From Halichoerus grypus (lineage: Eukaryota > Chordata > Mammalia > Carnivora > Phocidae), in the NCBI RefSeq assembly GCF_964656455.1, contig NC_135717.1, positions 141,560,308-141,624,307 on the forward strand: a stretch of 64,000 bases of DNA. Reading direction: 5' to 3'. Below, one piece after another: positions 1-11,700 of the stretch; positions within the stretch are counted from its first letter, which is position 1; every line of letters starts with the position of its first letter. Position numbers and translations under genes: made by a program. The notes under the pieces were generated by a model. That model saw nothing but the letters and a program-made list of their open reading frames with translations, was not told where the DNA came from and did no database searches.

Positions 1-2560
1 TTAGCTAATCAGATAGTGTTTACTGAACTACCATATATTCAACTTTATGATTCTGACTATAAAGTAGATCTATCAATTCATTATTCTGACAGGTATTGTG
101 TATAGAAAATATAATTAAAATTGAAGGCTGCCTTGCTCACACAAAACAATCCATGAAAACCAAAAAAGATTGTTAAGAAGAATTTAGGGCTAGCCAGTCA
201 TTCGGGATACTTCCTCTTCCTGACTGAAAACATATATCCAATTGTGCTATCTCTCTAAAAATCTATAATAAAACCTGCAGAGAGATTAAAAAACTGAAGC
301 GTTTGGACCTTTAGTAGAACACTTCTCTTTCTGAAGCAAAAAGTAACTTTTCTTAGTCTTTGGTAAGCACAGCAGAGCAGAGTGATCAAATGTGCTAGCT
401 CTAGACTGAGTCTAGGGTCAATCTGCTGAGATTGAATCCTGGATTGGCCACTTGATATCTGCTTGACGTTAGGCAAGTGTCTTAACCTCTGTAAGCTTGT
501 AAAATGCAGATAATGCTAGTTCCTACCTCCCAGATTGTTGTGAAGATTAAAAGAGATAATCTTTGAAAAACCCTTAGGACAGTGCCTGGAAACTAGTATT
601 ATTAAGAATAAGAAATATTCACTGTAAGATGAAGCTGATAACTTTTATCTTTTCGTCAATGGTAGTTTATATAATTGTAATATTATTTAAAAGTATTAAG
701 AGTTGCTTTCAATTCCAAACTACTTGGAATGTGCAAATGCATAAGCTCTTCAGAAACATCAGCTGTTTTACCAAATGACTTCATCAAGAAGAACTTATGT
801 CATACCATCTTAATTTCTTTTTGTTATTCAGTGGCAGACAGGTAAGTGTGCGGGTAACAATAGATGCATTATATTAATTCTTTAGCAAAACTTGTTATTT
901 CTATTGCTTTGATCAACCCCAGGTAGAGATGGTTAGTTCTGACTTTCCACTCCTTAGATAGGACAGATAGACTCATAATCAGTTGTCTAGAAAAAAATAT
1001 GTGAGTACTGGTGGTAGTGGTGAGGTGCCAGAGAAATATTTTTCTCCAGTAATATGCATGATTGTTTCTGGTAACATGGAGTGACATTGAATTAATAGTA
1101 GTCTCATTAAATTTGCATTTGACACATAATATGCAGTTAGGTAATCATATCCAATGCCAGATTCCTCTCACTGGAAACCTTTTCTTGGGGACTCCCCAGT
1201 GGCCTGGCTGAAAGTTTCTCAGAACTCCCTGAAATCTGAGGATCTTCTTGCTGAATCCTTCCTTTCTTCTTCTCTCACGCTGGTATTAGACCTGTGATCT
1301 GTGCTCTAAAGGCTCTTGCCACCTACTCCTGTTCCCTGTTCCTTGACTCGTCATGGATATTTCCTCCAATAAACTTCCTACACATCTAATATTATTATAG
1401 CCTTTACATCTCAGAGGAGTGAGCTAAAGGATCAAGCCAAGAAGATTTTATTCAAATCTTGATATTTCCCTTTTACAGCTATGTGACATAAGGCCATTTC
1501 CTCATCTATAAAATGGAAATGGTATTGCCAATTTTATGGCATTATTGAGAGGCTTTTAAAAAAATTTAATAAATATGGAAATTGAAGTTTGATTAAGCAA
1601 CTTGCTGTGCTTCAAACAGCTGGTATACGCATATAGCAATGAGATGAAATGAAACAAGCAGAGCTCCTACAGATATTGATTTTGGAGATATTTGTATGCA
1701 TTGGCAGTAAAATGTGAATTATCGTGCACTTTCAGAAATTAGTCTGGTAATATCTATTAAAGTTAAAAATATGTATATCTTTTGTTCCAGAAATTCTGTT
1801 CTTGGAAATCTATTCCATAGAAATAAAAAGATTAGTACATAAGGCTAAATATATAAGGCTGGTTATTGCAGCAAATGTTCAAAACCAAAGGAAAAGTTCC
1901 TAGAATCCCCATTACTAGCTGAATGATTGAATAAATATGATGTTGTCACACCATGATATATACAACATAGTCACTAAGAAGAATGAGTTAGCCCCATACT
2001 TCGTGACTTGGAAAGACTTATATAAGTCATTTAAGTGAAAAAAGCAAAATGTGGAGTGATTATAATACATAATATAGCCCCATTAAAAAATCAAACAGTG
2101 AGAATAATCCATTATGTATGACTTTATGTATTTTATATGGTTGTGTGAACATGGGGAAAAATATGGGAGTATATCATCCAAATGTTTGGCATGGATAAAC
2201 TGTGGGAGGGATGCTATTATGACTAGAATAGAAATTGATGAATCAGCTAAAGGAAGTAAAAGAAAAAAACCACTAAAATATTAGTATGATTTAATACACT
2301 TACAAAAATTATATGGTGTGAGAGCATATATAATTTGAATTTTTTTAATATGTGAAGAGGAGTCAGACACCTAAAAATCACACCTGGGCCCCATTATCTC
2401 AAGCCAGTATGAAATACATAATTAAAGCATCAAGAGATAATAATTGCTAAACATCTGTTGTAGTCAAACAAAACTGTTTCATTTGTTACTTGTTTGTCAT
2501 CATTTTATCTATAAATCACCTGCATGAAATGAGAATTTAAAATTTTTTTCTTCTCTTCAG
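1..2560 (+). other. PTPRQ intron (partial, 5' edge of window)
   Basis: This is the intron before the first exon seen. It holds a MIR at about 375-605. An acceptor-like TTGTTATTCAG lies 10 nt before a donor-like ACAG|GTAAGT at 832-841. I found no convincing PTPRQ exon here, so the preceding exon should be upstream of the window. Confidence 0.6.
375..605 (+). repeat. MIR SINE (old)
   Basis: The MIR core pattern is present: GATTGAATCCTGGATTGGCC, then GGCAAGTGTCTTAACCTCTG, TGTAAAATGCAGATAATG, TTGTTGTGAAGATTAAAAGA and CAGTGCCTGG. It is strongly diverged. Confidence 0.8.
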
Positions 2561-2762
2561 AAACAAAAAATCAATTGCAGTGATATTTCTTCTTTGTTTA
2601 AAGCTCCAGCACGACCAAAATCCAAACCAACCCCTATTTATGATGCCACAGGAAAACTGCTTGTGACTTCAACAACAATTACAATCAGAATGCCAATATG
2701 TTACTACAATGATGATCATGGACCAATTAAAAATGTACAAGTGCTTGTAACAGAAGCAGGGG
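2561..2762 (+). CDS. PTPRQ: PTPRQ exon: membrane-proximal extracellular segment, first in window
   Basis: This exon encodes residues 1-67 plus one base. It includes [11 protein letters not shown] and the [17 protein letters not shown] stretch, which resembles the last extracellular module of R3-type receptor phosphatases. The chosen acceptor is the strong pyrimidine tract ending TTCTCTTCAG at 2560, giving phase 0. A second AG at 2580 would start the exon 20 nt later in another phase. The donor is GG|GTATCA at 2763. The start is therefore less certain than the end. Confidence 0.85.
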
Positions 2763-5700
2763 GTATCATCAACTGTCAATTTACCTTGTTAAATTGTAGA
2801 GTATGAATTGTTGAATGCTAAAGAAGTTTCAGTTCAATTAGTAGCTTCCCTGGTGGTCTAGTGGTTAGGATTCGGCGCTCTCAGTTCAACATTAGTAATA
2901 TAAGGTTGACTACCCATTATCACACAACTGTTGAGCTTAATACAGTGTTAATATTATCATTAATTATACTAATCATTAATTTATACCCAAAATACTTGAC
3001 TAAAATAAGACAAGCCATAGTTAAAATATGTGATTTATTTATTCATTCCATATACTGGTTGGATTGCTTGATTTTGACAAGATAGAGTCTTGATAGCTTC
3101 TTTGGAGGTATGAACAGGAGAGTTATCCTTGACCGAGAGATGTTCTTTCTGTCTCTGAGAAGTCATCCTCCACAATAAAGCCTAAAGAATCATGTGTGAT
3201 GGGGCAAGATAGGGTTCCCTGTTTATCCAGGTAGATCAGCTGAGTCATCCCTGGTGGTTCACAGAGTTAAAGATGTTGCATCCAGATTTTCCTCATGTAA
3301 TTATACAAATGCTCTTCAGAAATGTGAAAATATCTTCATATATTACTTGTAATTTTATCCTTTTTTTCTGAAAATAGCTCAGCATGATGGAAATGTAACA
3401 AAGTGGTATGATGCATATTTTAATAAACCAAGGCCGTATTTTACAAACGAAGGCTTTCCTAATCCCCCATGTACGGAAGGAAAGGCAAAGTTCAGTGGCA
3501 ATGAAGAAATCTACATCATTGGTGCTGATAATGCATGCATGATTCCTGGCAGTGAAGACAGAATTTGCAATGGACCTCTGAAACCAAAAAAGCAATACTT
3601 GTAAGTATAGTTGATGTTTACTAATGCATCGTGGTAGCAAGCAAGGCGACATCTTTTATTCATCCATCTACCCATCCTTTCATCTTTCCAATAAGCGCTA
3701 GGCATCCATTATGTATCATGACCTGATACATGGTAAAGATCAACAAGACATTGTCCTTACATTCCCTAAAAGTACAGTTCTATAGGGAAAGTAGGCAAGC
3801 TTAAAAGTAATTATGATTTGATATGATAAGTGACATAAGGACAATATGAAAAACATGTAATTGGAGAACACGGGTAGGAGAATGGAATTCTTTCTGTAAA
3901 GGATAATGTGACTAACATAATATTTTGTGCTTTTCACTCATTATTTTGCAACACATGCTAATTTATGAGTTTTTAGAAACACTATCCTAGTCTTTTAGTT
4001 GACGACAACTTCAGTTTACCAGAGTTATAGCAATAATTTTCTCCTCTTTGTATTATTAAACCTCTCAATTAGTGACTGAAATATTTATAATTCACTTTAA
4101 TATTTGTAATTTTGTAGATCATGATAATCTAATGTATTAAATACCACTGCTGATATTCTGGCTTTATTAAATGCTTTGCTAAATTAATCACTTGTCTCCT
4201 GTTAAATTGATTGTGTTATTTTTGTCATAAGACTATAATTTTTTAATCTTAAATTATTTAATTTCCAAAATATAATTTTTACTACCAAATTTGGAAAATG
4301 CAGCTAATTTCATGTTTGCCTGCTAGTTAAAGCATTATTAAATTCTTCATAAACATTCTAAGCTAACAGAAAAATAAAGAAGTCAGGCATTTGAAAAAAA
4401 TAGAATGCTCTATCATCTATTAGTAAGTACAGTTACTTTGGTTACTAAGCTATTGCCTGAAATTTAGTTATCATAATAGGCAGTTATGAAAATGTTATAC
4501 CACAAAATTTAATATTTATTCAAATATTATTTATTTTGCGTATTTTTCCAACACAGACTCTTCATATAATCAATAAAGTCGTAAGAATTTGAGAAGAGTA
4601 GAGATTAAATTATAAACTGAAACTTATTAATGTAAGTTGGTTTTGTACTTTAAAATGCTTAGATGTCTATAATTTTTAAATAAGGTAAATTTCAGTTATC
4701 TCTGAAGATGTTAAAATCACCCATTCTGTAACCATTTTCTGTTTCTTATGTCATAAAAACATAGAAAGTGAAAATACGCTGTGCACACACAGAATTAAGA
4801 AGCATTTTGCTAACATGTGAACAAAATAAGTTCTGTATGACCATTCTAAATCTAGGTCATTGGTATTTTCAAAAGTAGTTGAGGTATAACAGTTATTAAA
4901 CTTTATATTTGTAAAGTATGTTTGTGTAACACACTTTCACACAGACATGAAATAATTTCATCCAAATAAATCTATGAGGAATGTAATCTACTTCATCTGT
5001 TTAACCTGCTGACTACTCATGAGTCTGGCCAAACTTTTAATTACTCTCTTATGTGCAGGATAATTATTCATCTCACATAAAGATAAGACATATTGTTCTG
5101 ATGGCAATTGATTTCCAAGTTTACATCTTATAAATACACTTTCTCTTGAATAAAAATGTGTATTTTTCATTGCTATTTGTTAAATTATTAATAGAAAAAA
5201 GTCATATATCATGCAAATTTTTGGTTTTTATTTTTTTATTTCATAGATTTAAATTTAGAGCCACAAATATTATGGGACAATTTACTGATTCTGATTATTC
5301 TGATCCTGTTAAGACTTTAGGTAAGATATATTCTGCAATTTAATTTCATTGATAATCTCAACATGCTAATCATAGTTGTAACATTCATTAGTAAATATAT
5401 TAATCCATGACTGAATGTTCTCAAGTATAAATTCATTTCAGGGTTAATTAGCCTGACAAAGGAAAAAATACTATCTATGATATTCTTTTAAGTGATGGAT
5501 GTTCCATCTATTCAAATCTGGACATAGATTTCAATATGGTATTAGTTCTATGCTGATGTGTACTAACATTATACTAAGCAAATATTTACTTGGATGTTTA
5601 ATATATAATCTTATATGTAAAACATTTTTACCTAATAAAAAAGAAAAAGATTTATGGAAATTTTCCTGAAATAATCTTAAAAACTAGAAACTTACCAACT

Positions 5701-8700
5701 TTTTAAAATTTTATTTTCTTTCTAATCAAGTCTTAAGTGAGTTTTTTCAATTACACCCACCCAATCAGGCCTGAATAAACCATAAGTACAATTTAGTCCA
5801 AAGCAAGTGTTTTCTTCCACCTCCTCCTCCTCCATCTTTACCGTCATCATCTTCTAGACTCTTTGTATATAGTGACTGATGGACTCTTCACAACTGTCTT
5901 TTAATTGATACCAGTAGTTCTCAACCAGAGTGATTTTACTCTCCAGGGAATATGTAGCAATGTCTGTAGCCATATTTGGTTGTCACAATTATGGGGCCAA
6001 GCTACTGGCATTTAGTGGGCAGAGGCCAGGGAGGTTGCTGAGCATCCTATGTAGCATAGGACAATCTTTTCAGCAAAGAATTATTTAGTGCATAATGCCA
6101 ATAGTGCTGAGATGGAGAGAAGCTGTTAGGTGCTGTTAGCTCCATTTTATAGATGAGGAAACCAAAACCCAGATTAAGTAACTAAGTGGCTCAACAATCT
6201 AGCACAGATTCCATAACCATTCCAGTACAATACAGGATTTAGACCTGGATTCAAAACTTGACTCTGCCACTTGAGAAAATAATTTCTATAGACCTCAGTT
6301 TCCTATTTAGAAAATGGTGGTTAGAGTGTCCACCTTGAAGATTTAAATAAAATAGCATATGTAAAGATACTAATATTTTATAGTTAGTAAAATTTTAAAT
6401 ACTTAATCACTTCTTTTTGGATAGGTTATAATCAAAGATCTTAGAAATATACTTTTTTGGGAGAAATTATTTCCCTAGGATTTCTCTAAGTACATTGCAG
6501 CTTCCAGTTTTCCCTGTATCAAGCTCTGAGAATGTGGACCTTTGTGTGCCATTCAGATCCACACTATAATGTGAGATGCAACAGATTTCAGTGAGAGTTG
6601 TGGCTGGAAGAAGATAGATTTTTCCATTATTCTCAGTTAGAAATTCTCCTCTGGTTGTGGAAGATTAATTATCTAATGAGTCAGTTTCTGCAACCTCTAC
6701 TTAGTTAAGGAAATTTTCAATCTTGAAGAAATAAAGGGGCTCATGGTTTGCTACATAGATGTTATAGAGGAATAACATGAAATCTTTGGCTCTGTGGTCT
6801 TATTCCACAACACCAATGGTTTAATTAATTAATTGTACCCAGTAATTCAATCATTTTACAATTGGCTGACTAGACTTGTGGTTTTGAAATGGTGTGGAGT
6901 ATTTCATCATTTGATAGGTGAGTTGATCACACCCTGACACCACCACAGTGAAGTAAGTGTCTTGATGGCACCAACATTATTTCCTTTAGGTTAAGCATTC
7001 AGAAACTATTACCACAGCAAAATGGTGATCCTGGTGTGTTTACTGATGCAAGATAAGAGACACAGACAAAGTGGATAGCTCATATATCTAATGGAGATGA
7101 CATTTTGTAGGAGCAGTGCTAAAGATGTTGCCTTGCTGTGTAATTTTCTTGTGTGCTTATGTCTCTCATAGATTGCTGGTTTCATGCAGATTATTGATGT
7201 GAGAGTACATTATGTCAGTTCTCTGAGAGACGAAGTTACAACATCCAGGGTAATAGGAATGAAAAAAGGGGAAAGACAAGCATCAGAAACCATGATGTGC
7301 AGGGATGTGATTCCTCACATTCTGCCAAATGTCTTCCCTCTGGCTGAGGGTGGGCCTCAAGTAGAACTTTGGCTGCAGGTGGTCTCAAGGTGCTCCTCAG
7401 CAATGTTCTTTTTCTTCCTTACTCTCACAGCCAATTCAGTGGAATAAAATAATTAATTCTAGAAAGTAGCAGAAACACACCATCAGTTCTCTGGTTCCTT
7501 CTTTGAAATCATGACTATCCCCACCCCAGTCAACCAGGTACTAATGTTTGTGTGCCCTGGTAACAGCAGGAGTCTAAAGGGGATGCAAAATGTGGAACAA
7601 AGCACAGAGCATAGGATCTGGTCAAAATTAAGCACTGGTGAAACATAGATTCAACATATAAGGTAGAAAGCCATTGGGTTGGTAAGAGGTAGTTACAAGG
7701 AAGGGTCCCATACATCTATGATCTAATTTTTCAGAGTTCATATATTATTTGTAGACCAGGGACATAAGGGCAGCCTTTCAAGCTGCTCCTTAGATTTTCT
7801 TCCATGGACTGTCTTCTGATAAATAATGGCACTATAGTCTTATTCTGGATTGACCACATGGAGTTCTGCTCTCAAGATAGTTATTTATAGTTAGTGAAAC
7901 CATGACAGGCAGGAGTGGAGAAAATAATTAGAAGTGCCACCCTGAGTTGTGGTGAAATGAGATGTGCAGCTTTGGAGTATGGAATGGACCATTGGAGCAG
8001 AATTCCTCAATGTCTGGAAAAGTAGCTCAGTCATCTAGCTGGTTAATGGATTTACTACCATCAATTTCTGTCCTCACATTTTACCTGGAGATTGGATCTT
8101 ACGGTTCTGTGGATATCAGATTCAGCTTGATGGGTCAGGCACCAAAAAGTACATTCCAGAAATGGCCCTGGTCCATGATTTGACATTAATAAAACACCAT
8201 GGAGTCATAAGAGTTTTGGGGGGTAAAAAAACAAACATTGCCAAGGAAGAAGTAGTAGGACTCAAAAAGGAAATAAACTTGATTATTTCTACATTAGTCA
8301 GCGGCAAGAATGGTCTCATGGCTGTGAGAATGGGAGCAACCATATAATAAAATGCATTGATGTAATTACCCTGGCGTCATCAGAATATTACAATGGATGT
8401 TTGAGTCCTTGTTTATCTCAAATATGTCATGTATTAGGATAGATGATACCATTTGCAACAGGCTAGAGGCTCCCAACATTCCTCACAAGCCTGCTGAGAA
8501 CTTATGTGTGTATGTGATCTCAGACTTCAGTGAAAGAAGTGAAGAGCCCATCTAGGTCCTCAAACCACCCGTGGATATACATTCCTTCACTGGTATTTAG
8601 CATAGCACAGGCAGTGAGCTCCAAGCTAAGTAAAATCTTCAGGATTTAAGAGTCTTTGCAAGGCTGTCTTTTTAAGTTAGTATAGAGTGTACATTTCTAA

Positions 8701-11700
8701 AACAGACCATTTTGATAGTGGTTGGGCCTCTTACAGATACAATTATTTTGAAGTTAAAATTAGGGGCAAAAGAATCACCGTAGACTAATCAACTAAAAGG
8801 TTTAAGTTTATTGAAAAGGGTTAACAAAAGCACAAGTGAGAAGGGGCCAGGCAGGGCTTTGCTGAATAAGGATGAGTGTGTGGAAGAGGAGTTTGCACTT
8901 AGGGAAATCTTTATGACGTGTAGGAATAAACAGGGGAAATGACATACGGCATTATTTTAATCCTAAAGAAATACCTACAACTTATTTGATTTTGTTTTCA
9001 CTCAGAATGAGCATTAACATTTTTACTAACAAAACTCATAAGAATCCTTCTTAAACTCTTTTTAAAAATCCTCTTTAGGCACATCAGTTTATGGAAACTG
9101 CTCGTAGGCAATGTTTTGATTACAAGGTTTAATTATAGAGGATTCCTGTGATTTGAAAACCAGACACTGCTTTCTGCACCTTACCGGGCTTCATTAAAGC
9201 TGAACAAGATGAAATCTTAAACCCCATGGCAAAGGCACTCTGTGATTATTTTCTTTTGTCATAACACTTCTCATTTAATTACTGTGCTAACAATGAGAAG
9301 TTCCAATATGCTCATTTAGAAACAGAAATCGGGAGTCGCTATGTATTTTTTTTTCTTTTTTTGCAGTGAAAGAATCACTTGCCCCCAAGACACCAGATGA
9401 ATGAGGAAAGTTTTATGATGTTAATTATTATTAATTATAATAATAATAATGTGGTAATGTGGTGCTGAACCTCATAAACTTTGCAGTCAGACAGACCTAT
9501 TTCAGGCAGTATGGGTATATATTGAATTTATGTGGCCTTGGGTTTGTTACTTTAACAAATTAATTTCTGAAATCTTATTTCCAAAATGAAAATAATAATA
9601 CCTACCTCATAAGCTAACTGGAAGATTAAATCAGATGAATGAATGACAAATAAATATGAAATGTTTATTAATAAAGATTATTATTATTTTTTTCCAAAGA
9701 TTTTATTTATTTGTTAGAGAGAGACACGGCGAGAGAGGGAACACAAGCAGGGGGAGTGGCAGGCAGAGGGAGAAGCAGGCTCCCCGCTGAGCAGGGACTT
9801 CCCCCCCCCCCCCCCCCCCCCCGCAACGCGGGACTCGATCGCAGGGTTCTGGGATCATGCCCTGAGCCAAAGGCAGATGCTTAACCAACTGAGCCACCCA
9901 GGCGTCCCAATAAAGAGAATTATTCATGTGCCAAGGCTTTTATGAATATTTTTATATATAACCCCACGTATTCTTCACAACCCTATTAACATAACCCCCT
10001 ATTTATGGGTGTCCTCAATTTATTGGTAAGAAATCGGAAGGATGGGTCTTTTAACAACTTGCCCGAGGTTACAGAGCTAGGACAGGGCAGCACCAGCTTT
10101 TAGATCCAGGCAGCCTGACTCAAGTCAGCGCTGTGCTAGTAACCGCTGTACGCATTGCCTGGAAATCACTCAGTGTCTGAGTCGGTTGCAGTTGCACTGC
10201 TCTTGGTGAGTTTTCTGCTCCCACAGACTTCCTATCCTTGCTGTACCCTTTTCTCTTCCCAACATTTTTAATTACTTCCAGCTGTTTTCTTATCATCATT
10301 TCCTCTTAGCTTTTGGACATTAGCGTTCACACATGAGTATGCTCTACTTTTGCACATAAAGATACAAAAATTCCTTTTTGTTTTTTTTTTTAGCAATGAA
10401 TAAGTGTTTCCTTACACCCTGGAAACCACTGTTTATTGTCTACTTTTAATATTTTGCCAAACTGATGCATGAAAATAATATGTCTAGGGTATTTTATTTT
10501 ATTTTATTTATTTATTTGAGAGAGAAAGAACACCAGTGTGGGGAGAACAGAGGGAGAGGGAGAAGCAGGCTCCCTGCTGAGTAAGGAGGCCAATGCAGGG
10601 CTCGATCCCAGGACCCCAGGACCAGAGCCACAGGCAGACGCTTAACTGACTGAGCCACCCAGGTGCCCCTAGTGTGTTTTAACTTACATTTCTTCAGTTA
10701 TGAAATTGAGTGTCTTTTAATAAATTCTTTGTTCAGTACTTGAATATCTGGATGAATAGTACTGTCCAAAAGAGAAGAAGAGATCCTTATAGTTAAGTTC
10801 TAACAACTTGTTTTCTTTTAAGATTAATAATAATATTAGAAGATCTTTCACATGACATACATCTATATCAAGAGCCAGATATGTCCTATGAGCTTTATAA
10901 CTCATTTAATTCAGCTTCTTCTTAGAGTTATAAAACTGGCTTAAATCAGATTTCAATCAAAAAACAGGAAATTTAGTGCTTTATAATTATGTTTGCTTAA
11001 TTACAGCAGTACATTTTATTATGCAAATAAAACATAATTTAATGTGACCTTTCTTAGGACTTTAAGTCTAGTCAGGAAATTACTTCTGCTTATTACAGAT
11101 AGAATCATGTTTATATTTTCAAGTGAAAGAATTCCATTTTCTATGGAAGGATTTGGAGAAGTGACTTCATTTTGGATGGTAATTCTCTGTGGGTATATGC
11201 ATAACAGTGAATCAGAATTTGTACTGGACAGTCATGGTACACTTTGTCCTTTCCTACTAGTACATTTGTAATACATGTACCCAAAAGGATTACATACTGT
11301 TTATTAATACATTGTATGTCATTTCCTCACTGCACTTGGCTAGTGCTTTGAAATGGTAATCTAATCTGAAACATTTTTTTGTGGTCTATGAAACCATTTT
11401 TTTCCCCCACTGGGTTCTAAGGTCCAGTGATTCAGTATTACCTGATAAAGAGCATTCTTTATTCATCTTCATGTATTTCCTTTCCCATGCACATCCAATT
11501 AGAGTCAGCATGTGAAAATTCATAAAACAAGTCATTCACATGTTAATATATTTAAAAAAGGGGTATCTAAAATACTGTATGAGCTACTTGCTGCTTTATA
11601 GTCTCCTAAACTTAGCTGGAGATCTAGATAACCATGAAACTCTGGCAACTATTTTTAAGATTCAATATTCATTAGAATCTAACCAGGCAAAATAGCCATA

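Larger units (their letters stand above)
2763..3377 (+). other. PTPRQ intron, 615 nt
   Basis: A short intron. Its one notable content is the TSD-flanked tRNA-Glu 5'-half insertion at 2847-2883. Nothing else is recognised. Confidence 0.85.

Noticed and set aside
832..841. A 10-nt microexon between TTGTTATTCAG and ACAG|GTAAGT.
   Set aside because: Both splice signals look strong, but a 10-nt exon ends in phase +1 relative to its start and I cannot tie its residues to PTPRQ. It is more likely a decoy pair.
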